Assembly: GCA_003452735.1 (NCBI GenBank)
Contig: DMNL01000053.1
Coordinates: forward strand, 1 to 5,787
Length of the DNA stretch: 5,787 nucleotides
Direction: 5' to 3'
Origin: Spirochaetaceae bacterium
GTDB taxonomy: Bacteria > Spirochaetota > Spirochaetia > Treponematales > Rectinemataceae
A program made the position numbers and the translations under genes. The notes beneath the pieces were generated by a model, which ran no database searches, was not told where the DNA came from, and worked only from the letters and a program-made list of their open reading frames with translations. The first letter of the stretch is position 1, and each line of letters begins with the position of its first letter. Positions 1-5,773 of this stretch are shown here, piece by piece.

Positions 1-981
1 CTAGCTAAAGCGGCACGGAGCGGAAAACAGGTTGTTGTCGTCCTCGAGCTCAAGGCACGCTTCGACGAAGAAAAGAACATCTCATGGGCTACCGAGCTTG
101 AACAGGCAGGTGCAATCGTAACTTATGGCGTTGCTCGGTTTAAGGTACATGCAAAGGCAGCCTTGATTATTAGAAAACGACAAGATGGTAGCATTGCCCG
201 ATATATTCACCTGTCAACAGGAAATTATAACGAAAAGACCGCAAGAAGCTATGTTGACTTTTGTCTATTCACCTCAAATCCTAGTCTATGCACGGATATT
301 GCTCTCTTCTTCAACATTCTCACTGGTTATTCGAGCATCCGATCGCTCTCACTGATAGCTCTTAGCCCTTTTGATCTCAAGGATCGCATCATCGGGTTTA
401 TTGAAAGAGAGATAGCACAAGCCACTCCGGAATCACCAGGCCTCATAATCGCAAAGCTCAATTCCTTATCAGATCCAGACTTAATAGCAGCTCTCTATCG
501 CGCTTCTGCTAAAGGAGTACAGATAAAGCTCAATGTGAGGGGAGTCTGTACACTGATCCCAGGGGTAGCTGGCCTTTCAGAAAATATCGAGGTCTGCTCG
601 GTCTTAGGACGCTACCTTGAGCATGGTCGAATGCTATACTTCAGAAATGGTGGCTCGGAAGAGCTATATATCTCCAGCGCCGACTGGCTCCAGCGAAACA
701 TGAAAAAAAGGCTGGAATTGCTATTTCCAGTGCTCGATAAAGAGATCAAAGCAAGATGCAAGGACATTCTGAATATCTACTTTGCAGACAATACTCATGC
801 CTATAGGCTTAAAAATGATGGCACATGGATAGACCTCTCGCTCTCTCGACGTCCAGAGGATCCCCTTTTATATGCACAAGAAAAGCTCTATAAAATGGCC
901 AGAAAAACAGCTCGAAACCTTGAGGAAAAGCAGGAAATCCTTCAGGTAAGGCGATCGAAAGGGAAGTCTATTGGCCAATAA
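1..981 (+). CDS. ppk: Polyphosphate kinase PPK1, C-terminal part (5' end outside window)
   Basis: This is the C-terminal 326 residues of polyphosphate kinase 1, which reversibly transfers the gamma-phosphate of ATP to polyphosphate. The reading frame is open from base 1, so the start and roughly the first half of the usual ~690-residue protein lie to the left. Visible hallmarks are ELKARFDEEKNI (codons from about 49), the VHAKAAL motif with its histidine at 148-150, STGNYNEKTA just after it, and LEHGRMLYF with a second histidine at 622-624, followed by NGG and YISSADW. The two histidines are 158 residues apart, close to the spacing of His435 and His592 in the E. coli enzyme, the former being the phosphorylated residue. 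All of this belongs to the two C-terminal phospholipase-D-like domains. The last ~30 residues are a charged tail rich in K, R, E and Q. The TAA stop is at 979-981. No terminator follows, so read-through into the HAD gene 53 bases downstream is likely. The family assignment is very secure. Confidence 0.96.
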   Translation, partial: LAKAARSGKQVVVVLELKARFDEEKNISWATELEQAGAIVTYGVARFKVHAKAALIIRKRQDGSIARYIHLSTGNYNEKTARSYVDFCLFTSNPSLCTDIALFFNILTGYSSIRSLSLIALSPFDLKDRIIGFIEREIAQATPESPGLIIAKLNSLSDPDLIAALYRASAKGVQIKLNVRGVCTLIPGVAGLSENIEVCSVLGRYLEHGRMLYFRNGGSEELYISSADWLQRNMKKRLELLFPVLDKEIKARCKDILNIYFADNTHAYRLKNDGTWIDLSLSRRPEDPLLYAQEKLYKMARKTARNLEEKQEILQVRRSKGKSIGQ

Positions 982-1034
982 ACTCTATAATGCTTTCTAT
1001 AAAAGATAAAATTTAATTTGCAAGGACAAGAGAC

Positions 1035-1829
1035 ATGAAAGCAGAAAAAGAGACTTTGGATCATATCCGAAATAAGAAGGCATTCATAATCGACATGGAT
1101 GGCGTGATTTACCATGGGAATGTACTTTTGCCTGGCGCCGACCTATTTGTAGAATGGCTCAAATATGAGAAAAAGCGATTTTTATTCTTGACTAATTCGA
1201 GTGAACGTTCTCCTGAGGAGCTTTCGCAAAAAATGGCAAGGCTTGGAATAGAAGTCGGATCTGAGCATTTCTATACAAGTGCTCTTGCTACGGCTGCCTT
1301 CCTAGCAAGCCAAAAGCCTAATGGCACAGCTTACGTCATTGGAGAGCCAGGACTAATCCATGCATTGTATCGGATTGGTTATACGATGAACAATGTAAAC
1401 CCCGATTATGTCGTTGTCGGCGAAGCTAGCAGTTACAATCTCGACACTCTCATAAAGGCTGTGCGGCTCGTTCTTGGAGGAGCGAAACTTATAGGCACGA
1501 ACCCAGACCTTACAGGCCCTACCGAAGGGGGCCTAGTACCTGCCTGTGGGGCATTGGTCGCACCAATCGAGCTTGCCACAGGCCGCAAGGCATACTTTGT
1601 CGGCAAACCCAATCCACTCATGATGCGACATGCGCTCCGAACTCTAGGAACAACACATGAAGAGACAATTATCATCGGCGACAGAATGGATACAGACATA
1701 ATAGCAGGCATAGAGTCTCAAATCGAAACCATACTCGTTTTGACAGGTGTTACCGAGGAGAAAGACATGCCAAAATTTGCCTATGCACCCACTTATGTGC
1801 TCGAAAGTGTTTCGGAAATACCACAATAA
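1035..1829 (+). CDS. HAD-superfamily phosphatase, HAD-IIA (NagD-like)
   Basis: This 264-residue cytoplasmic protein has all four HAD motifs. They are DMDGV with nucleophile D20 and acid/base D22, FLTNSS with T53-N54, the lysine K191 in VGKPNP, and IIGDRMDTDI with D216 and D221 for magnesium. The cap domain lies between motifs II and III (about 80-185) and carries the typical GTNPDLTGPTEGGLVPACGAL stretch, split here as GTNPDL (154-159) and GGLVPACGAL (165-174). This places it in the HAD-IIA subfamily with NagD, AraL and PNPase-like p-nitrophenyl phosphatases. The full length matches the family. The substrate cannot be read from sequence; family members hydrolyse nucleoside monophosphates or sugar phosphates. 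The ATG at 1035 is preceded by AAGGA at 1022-1026, 8 bases upstream. The gene follows ppk after 53 bases without a visible terminator, so the two are probably cotranscribed. Its stop is only 15 bases from the stop of the convergent GH13 gene. The symbol nagD is withheld because the gene is not in an N-acetylglucosamine cluster. Confidence 0.93.
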   Translation: MKAEKETLDHIRNKKAFIIDMDGVIYHGNVLLPGADLFVEWLKYEKKRFLFLTNSSERSPEELSQKMARLGIEVGSEHFYTSALATAAFLASQKPNGTAYVIGEPGLIHALYRIGYTMNNVNPDYVVVGEASSYNLDTLIKAVRLVLGGAKLIGTNPDLTGPTEGGLVPACGALVAPIELATGRKAYFVGKPNPLMMRHALRTLGTTHEETIIIGDRMDTDIIAGIESQIETILVLTGVTEEKDMPKFAYAPTYVLESVSEIPQ

Positions 1830-1844
1830 GGCAGATTTGGTCCG

Positions 1845-3272
1845 TCAGTCTTCTAAGCGAATAAGGCTAGCAGGTATTCTCGGTATTTTATCACCCTCTG
1901 CGATTCGTACTTCTTCTCCCGAAAGCAAATCTGTTCCTTCGATGTTAAAGAGAGCGCTAGGTGTATATTCCAGCGAGGAAGAAGCTTTTTTGGATGCACT
2001 TCCATAAAATCTCTGCCTAGCAGGACTATCAAGTTCAGGCTGAATTACAAGAAGATAATTTCCCTTCCTTATCATAGATCGATCAATAGGGTAAGGCATT
2101 TTTGTAGGCTCGACACTCCTTAGGCAATAGATGACTTCTTCTCTGGCAGCCCCATCCTTCAGTCGGAAGTCCTGGCCAATTGTCCATGAAAAGAAAGGAG
2201 CCTCCTCTTTTGCTTCTTTTGTAGCCCGCAAGCTTGCAATAAAATAGCGCTCGAACTCCTTATCACCTAGCTCTAGCTCTATCGGATCCTTCTCGAAAAT
2301 GTTGGGTTTATGTTCGAGAGCCAATTCCTGCCCCATGTAGCTCATCGATACTCCAGGCAAGAATTGATAAAAAGGAGTCATTGCGCGCAGCTTCGCTCGA
2401 TTTCCAAATCTATGAGCCGCGCGCTCCTGATCATGGTTTTCAAGGAACCTGAGCTTTTTTGCTCCTTTTGGATAGAGTGTCTCCTGAACATAGAGATATT
2501 CTAGATATCGCTCAAATGACATTCCTTGCTCCCATATTTTCTCGAGCCTTTCCCAACCATCATAATCATAGGTCAGATCGAAGGCAGCCGCATGCAACTC
2601 AGGCTCGCTCCATGAATTGTACCCAAGCAATCTCATCTTCCTTAAGAAGGCCGGATGAACGCTCTCCGCAAGCCATACAAGCGGAGCCTTCTCCTCTTTT
2701 ATACCAGGATCGTATTTATTTACTCGTTGCCGAGCCTGTCTCCAAAACTCACTTGGAACAAGAGATGCTACATCACAACGAAAACCGTCCACTCCTCTAT
2801 CTCTCCACATTGCTAGCGTATCGATGAGTTCAAGCCAGAGATGAGGCGAACTCCTATAATCGAAATCGACCACATCGCTCCAATCTTCGCACTTTCTCCA
2901 TGGAAGCCCATCGGCCGCCCTGATAAACCAGTCTGGATGCTCGTGCACAAGCACTGAATCAGGTGAAGTATGATTGAATACTATATCTATCATGAGCTTG
3001 AGATCATGAGCATGTACTTCTTCCACAAAGTTCGTAAAATCAGTCTCGTCCCCCAGTTCAGGATTGATCTTGCGATAGTCTCTTATGGCATAGGGACTGC
3101 CATAAGTACCCTTACGAGACTTTCCCCCTATAGGGTGTATCGGTGTGAGATATATCCAGTCAAAACCCAAATTAGAGATGCGCTCGAGCTCTGGTATAGC
3201 TGCGCGAAAAGTTCCCTCTTGAGTGAAGTTGCGCAAAAATATTTGATAGATATAACTGCTTTCCTGAATCAT
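1845..3272 (-). CDS. GH13 alpha-amylase-family glycosidase
   Basis: This 475-residue enzyme belongs to glycoside hydrolase family 13, which cleaves or transfers alpha-glucosidic bonds of starch, glycogen or maltodextrins. The TIM barrel spans about residues 8-365 and shows the four classical regions. Region I is DIVFNHTS (96-103). Region II is GFRCDVAS with nucleophile D167. Region III is LAESV with proton donor E203. Region IV is FLENHD with the stabilising D280. The early barrel segment YLTPIHPIGGKSRKGTYGSPY (41-61) resembles uncharacterised bacterial alpha-amylase-family proteins. Residues ~370-475 fit the usual C-terminal beta-sandwich. No signal peptide is visible (it starts MIQESSYIYQIF), so a cytoplasmic role on imported or stored glucan is likely. 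Exact specificity (amylase, maltodextrin glucosidase or transferase) cannot be decided. The ATG at 3272 has a strong Shine-Dalgarno AAGAGGAAG about 7 bases upstream (about 3280-3288). The gene is convergent with the HAD gene (15-base gap) and divergent from the DUF434 gene. Confidence 0.93.
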   Translation of the reverse strand: MIQESSYIYQIFLRNFTQEGTFRAAIPELERISNLGFDWIYLTPIHPIGGKSRKGTYGSPYAIRDYRKINPELGDETDFTNFVEEVHAHDLKLMIDIVFNHTSPDSVLVHEHPDWFIRAADGLPWRKCEDWSDVVDFDYRSSPHLWLELIDTLAMWRDRGVDGFRCDVASLVPSEFWRQARQRVNKYDPGIKEEKAPLVWLAESVHPAFLRKMRLLGYNSWSEPELHAAAFDLTYDYDGWERLEKIWEQGMSFERYLEYLYVQETLYPKGAKKLRFLENHDQERAAHRFGNRAKLRAMTPFYQFLPGVSMSYMGQELALEHKPNIFEKDPIELELGDKEFERYFIASLRATKEAKEEAPFFSWTIGQDFRLKDGAAREEVIYCLRSVEPTKMPYPIDRSMIRKGNYLLVIQPELDSPARQRFYGSASKKASSSLEYTPSALFNIEGTDLLSGEEVRIAEGDKIPRIPASLIRLED

Positions 3273-3369
3273 CGACGACTTCCTCTTATTCTTCTAATAG
3301 GCTTGAGAATACATAATAAACAATATCAGAGAGCCATAGAACCAGCAAGCAAGACGAAAGATCATCAGC
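3273..3369. promoter_or_regulatory. Divergent intergenic spacer, probable promoters for the GH13 and DUF434 genes
   Basis: This 97-base AT-rich spacer separates two divergent genes, so it should hold a promoter for each. On the minus strand TATTAT (3313-3318 read in reverse) matches five of six bases of the sigma-70 -10 box, but its -35 partner is poor. On the plus strand TTGAGA at 3303-3308 could be a -35 box with a weak TATCAG at 3324-3329, only 15 bases away. No clear operator palindrome was seen. If the DUF434 protein starts at 3487 and not 3370, the spacer is 214 bases long. The existence of promoters here follows from gene orientation; the individual boxes are weak guesses. Confidence 0.35.
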
Positions 3370-4206
3370 ATGAATAAGCATTTGTCGAGAAAGCATGCTG
3401 ACAGGCCAAATAGTGTAGGATATGCTGTACCAGTCAGAGCTGCTCCTAAATCGAATAGAGCAAGGGGTTCCAATAGGGCAAGTACTATGGAAAAGAAAGA
3501 GAATACCGAAGCCTTTGACGATGCATTTATTGCTGCAGCAAGGGATTATCGAATGTTACTCGATAAGGACTATCCCGTCGATGCAAGCCTCAAGCTAGTA
3601 GGCGATCGCTATAGGCTTTCTCATAACGGGCGCATGATGCTATATAGAGGGATTCTTTCTCTAAAAGCTTCCCAGATCAATCTTGCAAAGCTTATTCGTA
3701 GCCCATGGGAGAGGGCTTCGCTCGGTGTCGATGGCTACAATATCCTTTTTACTCTTATGAACTATATGCATGGTCACCCTATGTTCATCGCTACGGATGG
3801 ATTTCTGCGCGATGTAGGTGGCGCACATGGGCGCATCGCGGATCACCGAGGATTCGAGCGCATGGCTGAAATCGCGGCAAATTACCTAGCTGCTCTAAAT
3901 CTCGAAAGCCTAACTTTCTTCCTCGATGCGCCAGTATCTTCGAGCGGCCGACAAGCTGGATTTCTGCGAGAAGCCTTTGCACAGCGATCTATCGATGCCG
4001 AAGTCCGCCTTGAAAATGGGGTCGATCATTTTCTAGCATATTGGGAAGGCGAACTTATAGCTACGGCAGACTCGGCTATAATAGGACGGACCAATGCCCA
4101 TGTCTTCGACCTTGCCCGCGCAATACTCGAAAACCAGTTCGATGCTCGCTTTATGTCCCTTGCGCGCCTCTTGGAGCCTAGTCTTTCTATCAGCGTGCCG
4201 CCTTGA
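3370..4206 (+). CDS. DUF434 / DUF5616 domain protein of unknown function
   Basis: This 278-residue protein is recognisable as a DUF434 family member with a C-terminal DUF5616-like domain. The N-terminal domain (about 47-97) carries the pattern AARDYRMLLDKDYP, then LKLVGDRYRLS, ending in MLYRGI. The second domain (about 115-255) has GVDGYNILFTL (D121, N124), ATDGFLRDVGG (D143, D148), FFLDAPVSSSGR (D186), NGVDHF (D219) and ATADSAIIGR (D234). The function is not established. I infer a possible NYN/PIN-type nuclease from the spaced aspartates (see findings). There are no membrane segments or signal peptide. The start is uncertain. ATG 3370 gives a 39-residue basic, low-complexity leader (R, N, S rich) with a weak ribosome-binding site. 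ATG 3487 (residue 40, MEKKENTEAFDD) has AGGG at 3475-3478 and would begin just before the conserved domain. The 3' end overlaps metI by 17 bases on the opposite strand. Confidence 0.85.
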   Translation: MNKHLSRKHADRPNSVGYAVPVRAAPKSNRARGSNRASTMEKKENTEAFDDAFIAAARDYRMLLDKDYPVDASLKLVGDRYRLSHNGRMMLYRGILSLKASQINLAKLIRSPWERASLGVDGYNILFTLMNYMHGHPMFIATDGFLRDVGGAHGRIADHRGFERMAEIAANYLAALNLESLTFFLDAPVSSSGRQAGFLREAFAQRSIDAEVRLENGVDHFLAYWEGELIATADSAIIGRTNAHVFDLARAILENQFDARFMSLARLLEPSLSISVPP

Positions 4207-4855
4207 TTCGGCTTGTAATCCTCGAACCAGCCCATTGAATGAGCTCAACTAATGCAATGATAGCTACTACTGCTATAGCCATTACATCTGCGCGGAAGCG
4301 CTGATAGCCATATCGAATCGCCAAATCTCCGAGTCCGCCCCCGCCAATTACTCCCGCCATGGCTGAATAACCGAGCAAGCTGATCATAGTCAATGTTAAG
4401 CCAGATATAAGCGACGGCAGTGCCTCAGGAATTAAAATCGCAAAGAGAATACGCGCCTTTGAGGCTGCACAGGAGATTGCTGCATCGATTACACCCGAAT
4501 CTACTTCGGAGAGCGATGATTCCACTATGCGCGCCAGAAAAGGAATTGCAGCTATCGATAAAGGCACAATGGATGCGATGGTACCAAGGCTCGTTCCGAC
4601 TATTAGTCGGGATAGAGGCAATACAAGCACCATCAGGATAACATAGGGGAAAGAACGAAGCATATTGATTACGCGATCCGCTATGCGCTTGAGCAAAAGA
4701 GCTCCAGGATACTTGCCTGCAAAGCGATCTTGCGAAAGAGCGAATAGCAATATTCCCAAAGCGCCACCAAGAATGGTCGCTATCAATGTCGAAGCCGCGA
4801 TCATCAGAATGGTCTCTCCAAGAGGTCGAATAAGGAGTTGCAGTATTTCAGACAT
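4190..4855 (-). CDS. metI: Methionine-type ABC importer permease MetI
   Basis: This 221-residue inner-membrane permease belongs to the methionine-uptake type of ABC importers. It has five hydrophobic stretches (roughly 14-40, 62-82, 86-108, 140-170 and 188-212). Family-typical segments are RSFPYVILMVLVLPLSRLIVGTS (in the 67-89 region), IPFLARIVESSL (104-115), and the cytoplasmic ATPase-contact loop around DAAISCAAS to IPEALP (124-147), followed by GYSAMAGVIGGGGLG. In the contact loop the usual E-A-A reads D-A-A, a conservative change. The chosen ATG at 4855 has a very good Shine-Dalgarno AAAAGGAGT (4862-4870) 7 bases upstream, and the protein then starts MSEILQLLIRPL, as MetI proteins do. A longer frame to 4960 exists but lies entirely inside metN. 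The start overlaps the metN stop by 8 bases, implying translational coupling. No metQ follows; the next gene is convergent. Confidence 0.93.
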   Translation of the reverse strand: MSEILQLLIRPLGETILMIAASTLIATILGGALGILLFALSQDRFAGKYPGALLLKRIADRVINMLRSFPYVILMVLVLPLSRLIVGTSLGTIASIVPLSIAAIPFLARIVESSLSEVDSGVIDAAISCAASKARILFAILIPEALPSLISGLTLTMISLLGYSAMAGVIGGGGLGDLAIRYGYQRFRADVMAIAVVAIIALVELIQWAGSRITSRIKAAR

Positions 4856-5750
4856 AGCCGTACTCCTTTTCATCGTCCTCCTTGAGAAAAGCTTGTGCTG
4901 CTTCAGAAATAGGATTGGAGAAGACCTCCGCAACAGAGCCTTGTTCGACGATAGAGCCACCAGAGATCACCGATACAGTATCGCAGATGCGCCGTATGAC
5001 CTCTTTCTGGTGAGTCACCATAATGACGGTAAGACCTAGTCTGTCTCTCAGAGATCGAATCAAATCGAGCACTGATCTTGTCGTCTCTGGGTCGAGCGCA
5101 CTCGTTGCTTCATCGCTCAAGAGCATCGATGGGCTATTTGCTAATGCGCGGGCTATTGCCACTCTCTGCTTTTCGCCGCCGGAAAGACGGCATGCAGGCC
5201 TATCTGCCTTGTCCGAAAGCTCAACAAGCTCAAGAAGCTCTTCTACGCGCACACGAATTTTTTCTCGAGGCCAACCTGCAGCTTCGAGTGGAAAGGCAAT
5301 ATTGCCAGCAGCGGTCCGCGAAGAAAATAGATTAAAACTTTGAAACACAAAGCCAACCTGCCTACGGGCTTCAAGCATTGCTCGCCCATACAATTCATGC
5401 ACGGGCATTGAGATGCCTTCGTACCAGATCGAGCCTTCGTCTGGCTTCTCCAAAAGACCCGCAATACGTATCAAGGTAGTCTTGCCTGCTCCGCTCTTGC
5501 CCATAATGCCATGGATGTTCCCCTTGGGCACATCTAGCGATATCTCATTTAGCACGCTATGGTTGCCAAAAGACTTTGACACCCTATCGATGCGGATCGC
5601 CAGCTCGATTTTCTTTGTATGAGAATCGCCAATATCTTTGGGAAAAGCCCCTATAGGGGCAAAAGACGCCCCGCGATGTGGGGTATGGTGGGAAGGATGC
5701 GCTATTAGCGCCTGATCAGCGGCCTCCTCTGGCCGCTTTGCATGAAACAT
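4848..5750 (-). CDS. metN: Methionine-type ABC importer ATPase MetN, without NIL domain; start uncertain
   Basis: This 300-residue ATPase energises the MetI permease. Its ABC domain spans about residues 51-288 and is complete. It has Walker A GKSGAGKTT (84-92), Q-loop FQSFNLF (Q137), signature LSGGEKQR (189-196), Walker B MLLSDEATSALD with D213 and catalytic E214, and the switch histidine H247 in VTHQKEV. FNLFSSRTAAGNIAFPLE is typical of MetN. After the ABC domain only a short charged tail remains, so the C-terminal NIL/ACT methionine-sensing domain of the ~343-residue E. coli protein is absent. Residues 1-48 are an unusual extension with a histidine cluster (HPSHHTPH, 18-25). ATG 5750 is the only ATG in this frame upstream of the ABC domain and has no visible ribosome-binding site; a well-placed one serves an out-of-frame ATG at 5773 instead. 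The true N-terminus is therefore open. The gene overlaps metI by 8 bases. Identity is firm; substrate (methionine or a relative) is inferred from MetN/MetI resemblance. Confidence 0.88.
   Translation of the reverse strand: MFHAKRPEEAADQALIAHPSHHTPHRGASFAPIGAFPKDIGDSHTKKIELAIRIDRVSKSFGNHSVLNEISLDVPKGNIHGIMGKSGAGKTTLIRIAGLLEKPDEGSIWYEGISMPVHELYGRAMLEARRQVGFVFQSFNLFSSRTAAGNIAFPLEAAGWPREKIRVRVEELLELVELSDKADRPACRLSGGEKQRVAIARALANSPSMLLSDEATSALDPETTRSVLDLIRSLRDRLGLTVIMVTHQKEVIRRICDTVSVISGGSIVEQGSVAEVFSNPISEAAQAFLKEDDEKEYGYV
5643..5683 (-). promoter_or_regulatory. Candidate attenuator: four mutually pairing GC segments and a T-tract
   Basis: Read on the minus strand, this 41-base stretch holds four short segments in order: CCCC (5683-5680), GGGGC (5672-5668), GCCCC (5660-5656) and GGGGC (5651-5647), then TTTT (5646-5643). 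Segments 1:2 and 3:4 can pair, the latter as GCCCC-TATA-GGGGC followed by T's, like an intrinsic terminator. Segments 2:3 can pair instead with a 7-base loop, which would prevent the 3:4 hairpin. That is the alternative-pairing layout of classical attenuators. The stems are only 4-5 bp and the T-tract is short. The metN frame also runs through the element, so its function is unproven. Confidence 0.35.
5647..5660 (-). terminator. Terminator-like hairpin GCCCC-TATA-GGGGC plus TTTT, within metN 5' region
   Basis: This is a perfect 14-base palindrome with a 5-bp all-GC stem and TATA loop. It is followed on the minus strand by TTTTCCC. The stem is short and only four T's follow, so intrinsic termination would be weak. 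It sits about 50 bases before the sequence encoding the ABC domain of metN. Confidence 0.3.
5699..5711 (-). repeat. Short palindrome GCGCTAATAGCGC at the leader-ORF stop
   Basis: The 13-base palindrome read on the minus strand can form a 5-bp GCGCT/AGCGC stem with a 3-base loop. It contains the TAA stop codon of the 22-codon ORF. It may be one more element of the structured leader or a chance palindrome. Confidence 0.35.
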
Positions 5751-5773
5751 GAAAGATCTTGTGTCTGAATCAT
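5705..5773 (-). CDS. Possible 22-residue leader peptide upstream of metN
   Basis: On the minus strand ATG 5773 is preceded by AAAGGA (5780-5785) with a 6-base spacing, the best ribosome-binding site in this region. It opens 22 codons, beginning MIQTQDLSCFM, and ends at TAA (5705-5707). The frame is offset from metN such that a -1 shift would join them. The peptide contains two methionines (the start and M11) and a tandem AGG-AGG arginine pair (5723-5728). It overlaps the putative start of metN by 46 bases. It could be an attenuator leader peptide, the real N-terminus of metN separated from the rest by a frameshift (biological or sequencing), or chance. The resemblance of MIQTQDLS to the first strand of ABC ATPases is noted but too short to weigh. 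Confidence 0.35.
   Translation of the reverse strand: MIQTQDLSCFMQSGQRRPLIRR
5718..5737 (-). repeat. Perfect 7-bp inverted repeat (hairpin) in metN leader
   Basis: AGCGGCC (5718-5724) and GGCCGCT (5731-5737) are perfect inverted repeats around a 6-base loop. On the minus strand the loop and start of the second arm spell AGAGGAGG, a Shine-Dalgarno-like sequence, although no ATG follows at a suitable distance. The hairpin lies within the 22-codon ORF and just downstream of the ATG at 5750, where it could affect early translation. Confidence 0.55.

Noticed and set aside
986..991. TATAAT hexamer between ppk and the HAD gene as a promoter
   Set aside because: The -10 match is perfect but the sequence 17 bases upstream (GAAGTC) is not a -35 box and there is no extended -10 TG. 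In this AT-rich gap it is likely chance, though an internal promoter cannot be excluded.
1830..1844. Bidirectional terminator between the convergent HAD and GH13 genes
   Set aside because: The 15-base gap and its flanks contain no inverted repeat with a T- or A-tract that I can find.
3125..3135. CCCCTATAGGG, shared with the hairpin at 5648-5658, as a dispersed repeat
   Set aside because: Here it encodes the conserved PIGGK segment of the GH13 enzyme and lacks the full 14-base palindrome and the T-tract. Two copies of an 11-mer are not evidence of a repeat family.
2310..3377. Plus-strand open frames at 2310-2504, 2459-2827 and 2970-3377 opposite the GH13 gene
   Set aside because: They are antisense to a well-conserved GH13 reading frame and have no recognisable domains, so they are shadows.
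4856..4960. Longer metI frame starting at ATG 4960 (256 residues)
   Set aside because: The extra 35 residues lie wholly within the end of metN and do not resemble MetI. The strong Shine-Dalgarno at 4862-4870 is correctly spaced for ATG 4855, which gives the family's usual length.
4420..5622. Plus-strand open frames opposite metI and metN
   Set aside because: Their products look like random antisense translations, with no domain resemblance. The minus strand holds clear MetN and MetI motifs throughout.
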